Shown here piece after piece: positions 52,852-61,723 of a stretch of 64,000 bases of DNA. The number at the start of each line of letters is the position of its first letter. Position 1 is the stretch's first letter. Position numbers and translations under genes: made by a program. Where the stretch lies: the NCBI GenBank assembly GCA_017470935.1, contig JAFUXG010000026.1, positions 1 through 64,000 of the forward strand, in the 5' to 3' direction. Origin of the DNA: Lachnospiraceae bacterium. GTDB lineage: Bacteria > Bacillota > Clostridia > Lachnospirales > Lachnospiraceae. Below the pieces are notes generated by a model. That model ran no database searches, was not told the DNA's origin, and saw only the letters and a program-made list of their open reading frames with translations.

Positions 52852-53127
52852 ATGGATCAGGATATTTTAAAAGAAGTAATGAGTGCATTAGAACAGGTGT
52901 CAGATCTAATATATCAGGGGAATATAGAGCAGGCTAACAGGCTGCTGGTTGTGACACTGCAAGCCTTGGAGCAAACAATCATGCAGATTGAAGATGAGAA
53001 TGGACAGGCAGATATGAAAGAGAAATTATTAGAGGCTCTGGAAGCAATGGAGAATGAAGATCATATATTGTTAGCTGATATTCTGCGCTATGAAGTGTAT
53101 GAAAGCCTCAAGAAATATATAATATAA
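52852..53127 (+). CDS. Small helical protein of unknown function
   Basis: A 91-residue, acidic protein predicted to be almost all alpha-helical (LKEVMSALEQVSDLIYQGNI, then ANRLLVVTLQALEQTIMQI and LLADILRYEVYESLKKYI). It has no Cys, signal or membrane segment and no family I recognise. GGAGGTGACG precedes the ATG. It is the first gene between the main flagellin and the Maf glycosyltransferase, 57 bases before the latter, which suggests a cofactor or adaptor in flagellin modification. Confidence 0.75.
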   Translation: MDQDILKEVMSALEQVSDLIYQGNIEQANRLLVVTLQALEQTIMQIEDENGQADMKEKLLEALEAMENEDHILLADILRYEVYESLKKYII

Positions 53128-53184
53128 ATAATTGGAAGGATAGTAGCTATTATCTCTGAGTTAAATGGGGGGGAAGATATTTTT

Positions 53185-55062
53185 ATGGATATTTATGAGA
53201 AAAATCTATCCGCAATTAAAGAGAAAGATTCTGATTTGTATGATGCAATTTGCAAAAAGGAATCAGAGGAATTCAATAATGAATTTTATATTACCCAAGC
53301 GAAGAATGGTCAGAATATCATATGCTATCAAGAAGGTGGAAGAGAGCAATATATGAGCAGCCGGTATAATCCCGACAGGGAGGCTGAAGGGTTTGTTAAG
53401 CAGTATGATAATATGCTGGATTATTCTAATTTCATTTTCTGGGGATTGGGTACAGGACTTGTTGCTGAGAAGCTTGTGGAGAAGTTAGGTGAGCATGTTA
53501 CATATCTTTTTATTGAACCATCGTATAATATATTTTTGCTTGTGTTACATAACTTCGACTTGACAAAATTGTTTAACAATGAAAGGACAAGATTTGTAAT
53601 ATATGAATTGAATGATGATAGGATTGACTATAAGATTGGTGCAAGTATAAGAGATGATAATTATAAGATTTCTTTTTTTGAATCGTTGCCAGTATATGGG
53701 AAATTGTTCTCTGAAGAGAGGGACGAGGCAGAGAAGAAATATATATATTCTATAGAAAATACTATTGCAGAGATTAAATCATATAGAAATGTTGAGAAGA
53801 ATCTGGTATATAATGATATATTTAATATGAGAACACTTTTTAACTGTAATTGTGAAGAGGAATTCCGAGGCGTATTTCCTATAGACAGACCTGCAATTAT
53901 TGTTGCAGCAGGTCCATCTTTGGAGAAGAATGCTTATTTATTGAAGGAGGCAAAAGGAAAATTTCTAATCATTGCGGTAGATTCAGCGGTGTCATACCTG
54001 TATTCTAGGGGTATTTACCCAGATATAACACTTGTAGTAGATTCTGAGAAACCTGAGAAATTGTTTGAGAATATAGATTGGAATAAATCAATTCTTGCGA
54101 TAGCATCTGATGTGAATTATAAGATATTGGAGGGTATGACAGAGAAGATAGTTGTAATAATGTCTCTAAGTGCTTGTTATAATAAATTGTTCCGTCTTAG
54201 TAATCACCAGGTGTATACTATGCCCAATGGGGGATCTGTTGCTACTGTTGCGTTGTCTCTTGCAGTTGGATGGGGGTATAGAAGTATAGTATTAGTAGGT
54301 CAGGATCTGGCATATACTTCGGAGAAGATGCATGCAGGTAATACGGATGAAATCTTATTGACAGATGACAGGAAGGAAGAGTTAGCTAATTCAATATCTA
54401 ATAATATTGAGATAGAGGGCTATTATGGTGATAAGGTATATACATCATGGGATTTTGACCACTATAGAAGATGGTATGAGGTGTCAATAAGAGGCAATAA
54501 GGATCTTGAGATAATTAATGCAACAGAGGGTGGTGCCAAGATTCAGGGAGCTAAGCAGATGAGTCTTCAGGAGGTTATAGATGAGTATAAGGTAGAACCC
54601 TTTGATTTTGAGAAGACTATCAGAGAGATGCCGCCCACCTTTTCTGAGGAACAGAGGATTGATATTGTTGAAGAATGGCGGAAGAGTCTGTCTAATCTTG
54701 ATATTTTGAAGGAGAAGCTGCATGAGGGTATTGAGAAATCAGAGAAAGCTATTGGACTGTTGAAGGAGAATAAGGATAGTTCAATAGAAATTACTAAGAT
54801 ACAGAGTGAACTTAATGAAATCTCATCAGAGTGTGACGAATATGAGGAGATATTCTTTCTGCATGAGATGGCGGCTAAGGAAGAAGCAGATGTATTGACT
54901 GATATATATGCTGAGAAGGAAGATGCCAGAGAAGAGGTCCTTCGTGTGTTTCAGAAGATATTAAAGTATATGAAAGCGTTGTATGAGCCTGTTGAGGAAG
55001 TGAAGGAGATGTACAATAAGATCATTTCTGAAACTATAGAGAAATATAAGCTTGATTGTTAA
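53185..55062 (+). CDS. maf: Maf-type flagellin glycosyltransferase (DUF115/MptE-like)
   Basis: A motility-associated factor, 625 residues, thought to transfer a nonulosonic acid to flagellin Ser/Thr in the cytoplasm. The N-terminal ~210 residues contain FIFWGLGTGLVAEKLVEKLG. The central MptE-like core has PAIIVAAGPSLEKNAYLL (about 238-255), VDSAVSYLYSRGIYPDITLV, NGGSVATVALSLAVGWGYR and VLVGQDLAYT. The C-terminal ~150 residues are a coiled coil rich in Glu/Lys. GGGGGGAAG precedes the ATG. Linkage to legionaminic-type genes supports the role. Confidence 0.92.
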   Translation: MDIYEKNLSAIKEKDSDLYDAICKKESEEFNNEFYITQAKNGQNIICYQEGGREQYMSSRYNPDREAEGFVKQYDNMLDYSNFIFWGLGTGLVAEKLVEKLGEHVTYLFIEPSYNIFLLVLHNFDLTKLFNNERTRFVIYELNDDRIDYKIGASIRDDNYKISFFESLPVYGKLFSEERDEAEKKYIYSIENTIAEIKSYRNVEKNLVYNDIFNMRTLFNCNCEEEFRGVFPIDRPAIIVAAGPSLEKNAYLLKEAKGKFLIIAVDSAVSYLYSRGIYPDITLVVDSEKPEKLFENIDWNKSILAIASDVNYKILEGMTEKIVVIMSLSACYNKLFRLSNHQVYTMPNGGSVATVALSLAVGWGYRSIVLVGQDLAYTSEKMHAGNTDEILLTDDRKEELANSISNNIEIEGYYGDKVYTSWDFDHYRRWYEVSIRGNKDLEIINATEGGAKIQGAKQMSLQEVIDEYKVEPFDFEKTIREMPPTFSEEQRIDIVEEWRKSLSNLDILKEKLHEGIEKSEKAIGLLKENKDSSIEITKIQSELNEISSECDEYEEIFFLHEMAAKEEADVLTDIYAEKEDAREEVLRVFQKILKYMKALYEPVEEVKEMYNKIISETIEKYKLDC

Positions 55063-55115
55063 TAAGATAGCAGGAAGATACTAAGTACTTTTCATAGCAC
55101 ATTATGAGGTGACAG

Positions 55116-56168
55116 ATGGAATTAGGAAGCAATTATGATCTTGATATAACACAACTGAATGAAGTTAGTAATAATGTTCAGTCTTACCTGGGCGGCTGTG
55201 CGAAAGTATATACGGATAGTGGAAGAAGCGCTATCCGTTTTTTATTACAGAAATGTACCAAGGTCAAGGTCCTGCTTCCGTCATACATATGCAGATCGGT
55301 GGTGGATTGTTTTGATGAAGGATGGGATATTGAATATTATACAGTGAATGAGAGATTAGAGGCTGATATGGATGAGGTGAAGAGACTGCTGGATTCATCT
55401 GTCGGTATCATATATGTAATGCATTATTTTGGAATTCTTCAGGGTAGGGAATTTCTTGATTATATTATTGAGAAGAAGAAACAATATAACTATATTATAC
55501 TGGAAGATACGACCCATAGTTTTTTGACCGGCAGTAATAAGATAGGAGATTACATAATATGCAGTTTGAGAAAATGGTTTCCTATACCGGATGGCGGTGT
55601 GCTGTATTCATATTCCCACGAGCTGCCTCAGAATGAATTGCCGAATAATGGGATGTCTGCCACAGTTACAGAGGCGATGCTTATGAAATACCTGTATTTG
55701 CAGCGTGGTGCTGATTGTAATCAGGAATACAGAGATATGTTTGCCAGAGCAGAGAAAGAATTGGATAACAGAGAAGGAATAAGCTGTATATCGGATATGT
55801 CTGCTGTATTATTGGATTACTTCGATATTGATCTGATAGCAGAACGCCGGAGAGAGAACTGGAATTATCTTCAGGAGAATATGAACTTTGGCGGAATAAT
55901 ACCTGTATACAGGTCGAAGGCTAATAGTTTTGTGCCATTTACATTTCCTGTGATGGTGGAGGACAGAGATAATTTCAGGAAATATATGATAGAGAATAAG
56001 ATATACTGTGCGATTCACTGGCCGATGGAAACAGAAGAACAGCAGCAGATAGAAATGAATAGAAGGATTGGACAGCATATAATCTCACTTCCAATCGATC
56101 AGAGATATTCAATTGAAGAAATGCGATATATGGTGAAAATTATGAAAAGATATGATACAATGATATAA
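55116..56168 (+). CDS. PLP aminotransferase-fold protein, divergent DegT/DnrJ-like
   Basis: A 350-residue fold-type I PLP protein. YTDSGRSAIRFLLQ marks the N-terminal cofactor pocket, VLLPSYICRSVVDCF the next strand, ILEDTTHSFLTG the PLP-ring Asp (D131), and SLRKWFPIPDGGVL the likely Schiff-base Lys (K153). It is shorter and more diverged than ordinary sugar aminotransferases such as LegC, and the spacing between D131 and K153 is short, so its substrate is open. It may aminate a nucleotide sugar for flagellin glycan. GAGGTG precedes the ATG. Confidence 0.75.
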   Translation: MELGSNYDLDITQLNEVSNNVQSYLGGCAKVYTDSGRSAIRFLLQKCTKVKVLLPSYICRSVVDCFDEGWDIEYYTVNERLEADMDEVKRLLDSSVGIIYVMHYFGILQGREFLDYIIEKKKQYNYIILEDTTHSFLTGSNKIGDYIICSLRKWFPIPDGGVLYSYSHELPQNELPNNGMSATVTEAMLMKYLYLQRGADCNQEYRDMFARAEKELDNREGISCISDMSAVLLDYFDIDLIAERRRENWNYLQENMNFGGIIPVYRSKANSFVPFTFPVMVEDRDNFRKYMIENKIYCAIHWPMETEEQQQIEMNRRIGQHIISLPIDQRYSIEEMRYMVKIMKRYDTMI

Positions 56169-56187
56169 TAAGAAAGTGGTGATATAT

Positions 56188-57237
56188 TTGGAAGTGATAG
56201 GGATTGACGAGATAGACCGATGGAATAACAAGATAATGGGATTCTCAGACTGGGATATATATTATTTGAATGAATATGCAAGATCATTCGAGCTTCACGG
56301 AGATGGGAAGCCGATATTGTTATATGCTGAAGTAGATGGATGCAGGATGGCATATGCTATGATGCAGAACGATATCGCTGACGATCCGCATTTTGAAGGG
56401 CGGCTGGCGAAGAATACATTATGGGACTGGACAACGCCTTATGGATATGGTGGGCCTCTTGTGGAAGGTGAGTTAAGTGAACAATGGATGAAGAATGTAA
56501 TGTGTGATATTAAGGACTATGCGGCAGAGCATAATATTGTATCGCAATTTTTTAGATTTCATCCTCTTACACAGAATCAGAAACCCCTTGAAGGTGTATC
56601 AGATGTGGTATACATGAAGAAAACAGTTTATATTGATACCAGCTCAAGAGCTGCTATTGACGATGATATGACATCTAATAACCGTAATATGGTACGTAAG
56701 GCAGAGAAGAATGGGGTTCGTATATTGACCGATCAAGGCGAACGACTTGATGAGTTCATTGCAATATATGAAGAGACAATGAAGCACAGGAATGCAGAAG
56801 AATACTACTATTTTGACCGGAGTTACTTTGATTATATTATCCAGTATATGAAGGAATATATCCGATTCTATTATGCGGAATATCAGGGAAGAATTATTAG
56901 TGCATCTATCTTTTTCTACAATTCCAATTATATGCATTATCATTTGTCCGGTACATTATATGAGTATAGGAATCTGGGTGCAGCTAATCTGATACTCACA
57001 GAGGCTGCATATTGGGCGGCTGAACATGGAATAACGAGGTTTCATCTCGGGGGAGGAGTAGGGATTGAGGATAGCCTTCTTCGATTTAAGAAGCATTTTA
57101 ACCGTAATGGTTTAATTGATTTCTGTATTGGACGCAATATATTTATGCAGGGAAAATATGATGAATTGGTCAATATAAGAAAAGAAGATCCAGATTTTGA
57201 TGAGAATAGACCATTTATGATTTTATATAGGAGTTAA
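56188..57237 (+). CDS. FemAB/GNAT-fold acyl- or aminoacyltransferase
   Basis: About 349 residues with two GNAT-like halves, as in FemAB/BioF2-type (Acetyltransf_6) proteins. Visible parts are DWTTPYGYGGPLVEG, MTSNNRNMVRKAEKNGVRIL, MKHRNAEEYYYFDRSYFDYI and ILTEAAYWAAEHGITRFHLGGG. Relatives transfer acetyl or aminoacyl groups to sugars or lipid II. Here it may decorate the nonulosonic acid. The TTG start behind GTGGTG is one choice; GTG codons 3-4 triplets earlier are alternatives. It follows the aminotransferase-like gene closely. Confidence 0.75.
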   Translation: MEVIGIDEIDRWNNKIMGFSDWDIYYLNEYARSFELHGDGKPILLYAEVDGCRMAYAMMQNDIADDPHFEGRLAKNTLWDWTTPYGYGGPLVEGELSEQWMKNVMCDIKDYAAEHNIVSQFFRFHPLTQNQKPLEGVSDVVYMKKTVYIDTSSRAAIDDDMTSNNRNMVRKAEKNGVRILTDQGERLDEFIAIYEETMKHRNAEEYYYFDRSYFDYIIQYMKEYIRFYYAEYQGRIISASIFFYNSNYMHYHLSGTLYEYRNLGAANLILTEAAYWAAEHGITRFHLGGGVGIEDSLLRFKKHFNRNGLIDFCIGRNIFMQGKYDELVNIRKEDPDFDENRPFMILYRS

Positions 57238-57309
57238 TATAGTATATTAGGTAATTGATATACCATATACAGATTCATTGGGCAGACAGCCATGAAAGAG
57301 GAGATTATT

Positions 57310-58476
57310 ATGAAGGTGTGTATTGTAACGGCTACAAGGGCAGAATATGGCTTGTTAAGACCTTTGATAGAAAAGGTGCAGCTTGATAATGAGCTGGAAC
57401 TGCAATTGGTTGTAACCGGAACACATCTTTCTGCCAGATATGGCAATACTGTTTCAGAGATAGAGGAGGATGGCTTCCCGATTGCGGGTAGGATTGATAT
57501 ATTGAGTGATAATGACGATGCAATGGGAATGGTTCGGACAGTAGCGGCAGCAGCAGAAGGGTTTGGACAATTTTTCGAGAAGAATCATCAGGATATTGCA
57601 GTTGTATTAGGTGACCGGTATGAGCTGCTTGGAATATGCGAAGCCGCTTTGCTTTTCAAGATACCGGTTGTACATATATCCGGAGGCGAGATAACTGAAG
57701 GGGCTATTGATGATACAGTAAGGCATTGTATCACGAAGATGAGTACTCTGCATTTTCCGGGATGTGAAGCTTATAGGAGAAGAATCATACAATTGGGGGA
57801 ACAGCCGAATCTGGTATTTAATTATGGTGATATTGGCGTAGAGAATATCATGATGATGGATTATATGGATAAGGAGGAGCTAGAACGATCGATTGGATGC
57901 ATGCTGGCAGAACGATATGTATGTGTCACCTTTCATCCGGCAACTCTTGATGAGCTTTCACCGGAGCATCAGATAGAAGAAGTATTGAATGCATTGGATA
58001 ATTTTCCTGAGTTGCAGATGTTCTTTACCGGAGCTAATGCAGATGCGGGTGGAAAGATAATTAATGATAGGATTCAGGAGTTCGTAAAAAGACATTCCAA
58101 TTGTTATTATTACGATTCTCTGGGGATTCGCAGATTCTTAAGCTTGCTTAAGGGCAGCGAGATGATAATAGGCAATTCCTCCAGCGGGATAGTGGAGGCA
58201 CCCTGTTTTGGAATTCCCACAGTCAATATTGGGAACCGCCAGAAGGGAAGGCTGAGGTCAGACAGCATTATTGATTGTGCAGTTGAGTGTGATGATATTA
58301 ATAGAGCAATCAGGCTTGCAAGCACATATGAATTTAAGAAGAAGGCAAGAATGTCTGTGAATCCATATGGAAAGGGACATACATCTGAGATGATTGTTAA
58401 GGAAATCAAGAAATATCTGAAAGATACAGGCAATCGCTTGCTAGCAAAAAGATTTTATGATATATATCAGGAATGA
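57310..58476 (+). CDS. legG: Hydrolysing UDP/GDP-sugar 2-epimerase, NeuC/LegG-like
   Basis: Releases the nucleotide and epimerises C2 of an N-acetylated hexosamine, the step before nonulosonic acid condensation. The 388-residue GT-B-like enzyme has VCIVTATRAEYGLLRPLI at the start, LVVTGTHLS, VVLGDRYELLGICEAAL, HISGGEITEGAIDDTVRH and IGNSSSGIVEAPCFGIPTVNIG. In the legionaminic pathway this is LegG; in sialic acid synthesis NeuC. The neighbouring legB and PtmE-like genes favour LegG. AGAGGAG precedes the ATG. Confidence 0.88.
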   Translation: MKVCIVTATRAEYGLLRPLIEKVQLDNELELQLVVTGTHLSARYGNTVSEIEEDGFPIAGRIDILSDNDDAMGMVRTVAAAAEGFGQFFEKNHQDIAVVLGDRYELLGICEAALLFKIPVVHISGGEITEGAIDDTVRHCITKMSTLHFPGCEAYRRRIIQLGEQPNLVFNYGDIGVENIMMMDYMDKEELERSIGCMLAERYVCVTFHPATLDELSPEHQIEEVLNALDNFPELQMFFTGANADAGGKIINDRIQEFVKRHSNCYYYDSLGIRRFLSLLKGSEMIIGNSSSGIVEAPCFGIPTVNIGNRQKGRLRSDSIIDCAVECDDINRAIRLASTYEFKKKARMSVNPYGKGHTSEMIVKEIKKYLKDTGNRLLAKRFYDIYQE

Positions 58477-58569
58477 AACAGTATCTTTGCATGAGGCGAC
58501 CGGAGAACAAGTTCTGGAGACTATCCCGAAGCTGAAAGCAAAGATTCGGAACTGGAATAGGAGGCAGGT

Positions 58570-59643
58570 ATGGATACAGGGGGAATGGACAGGTATATGA
58601 TTCTGCAGGATGCAGTTATTGTTGAGGCAATGCAGAAGATAGATGATAATGCCAAAGGAATATTGTTTGTTGTTGACGAGAGCGAACACCTTGTAGGAGT
58701 AATTACAGATGGAGATATAAGAAGGTGGCTGATACGAACCGGCAATCTTCGTGGGTGTGTGCGTGAGATCATGAATAGAAATCCCAAGGCACTTCCTGAT
58801 AAGGATAAGGAAAGTGCGTTGGAGTTTATGGATCAATATACTATTACAGCAGTTCCTATTATTACTAATGATAATAGGGTAGTGGAAATTATTTTTCAAA
58901 AGGGACAGGAGCTCAATAATAAGAGTGGCAGAAGCGCTATATCTGAAGTTCCGGTTGTTATTATGGCAGGAGGCAAGGGCACGCGCCTCTATCCATATAC
59001 TAAGATATTACCCAAACCATTGATACCCATCGGTGACATACCCATTATGGAACGGATAATGCGTGCATTTATGGAATATGATGTGAAGGATTTCTATGCA
59101 ACAGTTAATTATAAGAAAGAGATGATCAAGTCATATTTTTCAGATGAACATATTGGCTGCAGGCTTCATTATATAGATGAAGATAAGCCTTTAGGAACTG
59201 CAGGCAGTATTAGATTAATGAATAAGAGATTTGAACGGCCGTTTATTCTTACAAATTGCGATATATTGATACGAGCGGACTATTCAGACATATACAGGTA
59301 TCATATGGAATCGGATAATGAGCTTACTATTGTTACAGCACTTAAGAATGTAGTGATTCCTTATGGTGTTATATATTCAGGTGAAAACGGGAGAATTGAT
59401 GCAATGGAAGAAAAACCGCATCTATCATATCTTGTCAATACAGGGATGTACATATTGAATGAGTATCTTATGGATGAAATACCGGAGAATACTGTATTCC
59501 ACATGACAGATCTTACAGATAAGCTGCTTAGAGAAGGAAGAAATGTTGGAATGTATCCAATTAGCGAAGATTCTTTTTTAGATATGGGTGAGATGGAAGA
59601 AATGCACAGAATGGAGCAAAAGCTCAACCTTAATTCAGATTGA
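58570..59643 (+). CDS. ptmE: CBS-domain sugar nucleotidyltransferase, PtmE-like
   Basis: A 357-residue fusion. Two CBS motifs form the first ~115 residues (GILFVVDESEHLVGVITDGD, then ITAVPIITNDNRVVEI). A GT-A-type nucleotidyltransferase follows, with VVIMAGGKGTRLYPYTKILP at about 130-150, KPLIPIGDIPIMERIM and ILTNCDIL. In Campylobacter, PtmE of this layout is glucosamine-1-phosphate guanylyltransferase and starts the GDP-sugar route to legionaminic acid. CBS parts may bind nucleotides for control. AGGAGG precedes the ATG. The 93 bases before it hold no convincing gene. Confidence 0.87.
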   Translation: MDTGGMDRYMILQDAVIVEAMQKIDDNAKGILFVVDESEHLVGVITDGDIRRWLIRTGNLRGCVREIMNRNPKALPDKDKESALEFMDQYTITAVPIITNDNRVVEIIFQKGQELNNKSGRSAISEVPVVIMAGGKGTRLYPYTKILPKPLIPIGDIPIMERIMRAFMEYDVKDFYATVNYKKEMIKSYFSDEHIGCRLHYIDEDKPLGTAGSIRLMNKRFERPFILTNCDILIRADYSDIYRYHMESDNELTIVTALKNVVIPYGVIYSGENGRIDAMEEKPHLSYLVNTGMYILNEYLMDEIPENTVFHMTDLTDKLLREGRNVGMYPISEDSFLDMGEMEEMHRMEQKLNLNSD

Positions 59644-59702
59644 ATTACGTACATTGTGAATTATATAATCATTATTATGAATGGTAAGGGGTGTATAGCA
59701 GT

Positions 59703-60683
59703 ATGAAAAAAGTATTAGTAACAGGTGCAGACGGGTTTATTGGAAGCCATCTTGTAGAGAGGCTTCTTGACAGCGGATATGATGTTAAGGCATTTACCTA
59801 TTATAATTCATTTAATACATGGGGATGGCTTGATACCTTTCCAAAGGACAAGCTTAGCCGGATAGAGATATTCTCCGGTGATATAAGAGATCCTAATGGT
59901 GTCCGGGAAGCGATGAAGGGTGTGGATGCGGTATTTCACCTGGCAGCGTTAATTGCTATTCCATTCAGCTACCATTCTCCGGATTCTTACGTGGATACTA
60001 ATATTAAAGGTACTCTTAATGTATTGCAGGCGGCGAGACAATTGGATATAGAAAGGATACTTGTGACTTCAACCTCGGAAGTGTACGGAACGGCACAGTA
60101 TGTTCCGATTGATGAGAAGCATCCATACCAGGGGCAGTCGCCATATTCTGCTACCAAGATTGGAGCAGACAGGCTTGCTGAGAGCTTTTATAGAAGCTTT
60201 AATCTGCCGATAACGATAGTCAGGCCATTTAATACATATGGACCAAGACAGTCGGCAAGAGCGGTGATTCCGACTATCATTACGCAGCTGCTTAATGGTG
60301 CAACTGAGATTAAGCTGGGCTCATTAAGTCCTACAAGGGATTTTAATTATGTAAAAGATACGGCTAATGGCTTTGTTAAGATTGCAGAGACTGATAAGAC
60401 CATTGGAGAAGAGATCAATATCGCTACAATGAAAGAGATATCAATTGGGGAACTGGCAAGTGAGATCATAGCTTTGATCAATCCACAGGCAAGGATAGTT
60501 TGTGATGAACAAAGGTTGCGGCCGGATAAGAGCGAAGTGAATCGGCTTTTGGGTGATAATACAAAGCTTCAATCACTTACTGATTGGAAACCTGAGTATA
60601 CTCTTAAGGAAGGTCTGGCACAGACCATTGAATGGCTGAAGAGTAATATGGATAGATACAAAGCAGATATATATAATGTATAG
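59703..60683 (+). CDS. legB: NAD-dependent nucleotide-sugar 4,6-dehydratase LegB
   Basis: A short-chain dehydrogenase of 326 residues acting on GDP- or UDP-GlcNAc. The N-terminal VLVTGADGFIGSHLVERLL binds NAD. YYNSFNTWGWLDTFP is typical of the LegB branch. STSEVYGTAQYVPIDEKHP and SPYSATKIGADRLAESFYRS supply the catalytic Thr/Ser-Tyr-Lys set, and RPFNTYGPRQSARAVIPTII follows. AAGGGGTG precedes the ATG. With LegG-, PtmE- and NeuB-like genes it points to legionaminic acid or a close relative. Confidence 0.93.
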   Translation: MKKVLVTGADGFIGSHLVERLLDSGYDVKAFTYYNSFNTWGWLDTFPKDKLSRIEIFSGDIRDPNGVREAMKGVDAVFHLAALIAIPFSYHSPDSYVDTNIKGTLNVLQAARQLDIERILVTSTSEVYGTAQYVPIDEKHPYQGQSPYSATKIGADRLAESFYRSFNLPITIVRPFNTYGPRQSARAVIPTIITQLLNGATEIKLGSLSPTRDFNYVKDTANGFVKIAETDKTIGEEINIATMKEISIGELASEIIALINPQARIVCDEQRLRPDKSEVNRLLGDNTKLQSLTDWKPEYTLKEGLAQTIEWLKSNMDRYKADIYNV

Positions 60684-60696
60684 GGGTAGTTAGATA

Positions 60697-61704
60697 ATGG
60701 TACAGGAAAAATGTATGATTATAGCAGAGGCAGGAGTTAATCACAACGGAGATGTAGAACTGGCATTAAGACTATGTGATGCTGCAAAAGAAGCTGGGGC
60801 AGATGTGGTCAAGTTCCAGACATGGATTACGGATAAATTAATAACTCGTCAAGTGGCACAGGCAGAATATCAGACCTCTAATCTTGGGGTAAGGCAATCC
60901 CAATATGATATGCTTAAGGAATTAGAGCTGTCGAAGAAAGATTTTCGAAAGATTAAGGAGTATTGTGATCAGATCGGAATAATCTTTGCTTCTACCGCAG
61001 ACGAGCCGGATAGTCTAGATTTTCTTGTTTCAATTGGTATACCATTCATTAAAGTGGGTTCAGGAGAGATTGGAAATATTCCCTATCTTCGGTATATGGG
61101 AAGCAAAAGATTACCTGTTATTCTCAGTACCGGAATGAGCAGTATTTCTGATGTAGATATGTCTATTAACGCATTAAGAGAAGGTGGTGCGAAAGATATT
61201 ACACTGCTTCACTGTACAACCAGTTATCCCTGCCCTGCATCAGATGTGAACATTAGAGCAATGCTGACATTGCGTGATGCTTTTCATTATCCGGTAGGAT
61301 ATTCAGATCATACAGTTGGAATGGAAGCTGCAGTCGCGGCTGTTTCTTTAGGAGCTAAGGTTATTGAAAAACATTTTACCCTTGACTGTGATATGAAGGG
61401 ACCGGATCATGTGGCAAGTACGGAGCCGGCAGAATTTGCTAAGATGGTCACAGCGATCCGTAACGTTGAGAGAATGATGGGAGATGGAATAAAAAGACCT
61501 ACTATAGCGGAAAAGAACATATCAAAGGTTGTTAAGAAACGTATTGTTGCAAGCAGGGAGATTCAGAAAGGAGAAGCCTTCTCTGAGCATAATATCTGTG
61601 TGAAGAGAAGTGATGTTGGAATTCCGGCGATGTACTGGGATATGATAATTGGTAATATATCGAATAGGAATTATGATATTGATGAAGGAATAGAATTATT
61701 GTAG
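60697..61704 (+). CDS. legI: Nonulosonic acid synthase, NeuB/LegI
   Basis: Condenses phosphoenolpyruvate with a 6-carbon N-acetylated sugar to make a 9-carbon acid. The 335-residue protein has IIAEAGVNHNGDVELALRL, GADVVKFQTW, SGEIGNIPYLRYM, LSTGMSSISDVD, HCTTSYPCPASDVN, GYSDHTVGMEAAVAAVSLGA and IEKHFTLDCDMKGPDHVAS in the TIM barrel. A SAF antifreeze-like domain ends it (RIVASREIQKGEAFSEHNI). The substrate cannot be told by motif alone; context gives legionaminic. It starts 14 bases after legB. Confidence 0.93.
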   Translation: MVQEKCMIIAEAGVNHNGDVELALRLCDAAKEAGADVVKFQTWITDKLITRQVAQAEYQTSNLGVRQSQYDMLKELELSKKDFRKIKEYCDQIGIIFASTADEPDSLDFLVSIGIPFIKVGSGEIGNIPYLRYMGSKRLPVILSTGMSSISDVDMSINALREGGAKDITLLHCTTSYPCPASDVNIRAMLTLRDAFHYPVGYSDHTVGMEAAVAAVSLGAKVIEKHFTLDCDMKGPDHVASTEPAEFAKMVTAIRNVERMMGDGIKRPTIAEKNISKVVKKRIVASREIQKGEAFSEHNICVKRSDVGIPAMYWDMIIGNISNRNYDIDEGIELL

Positions 61705-61723
61705 AACCTGGAGGATAATATTG

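Noticed and set aside
58457-58600. A 47-codon open frame bridging the end of legG and the start of the PtmE-like gene.
   Set aside because: It overlaps both genes in another frame, has no ribosome site before its ATG, and its product resembles nothing I know; the true gene has AGGAGG at its start.
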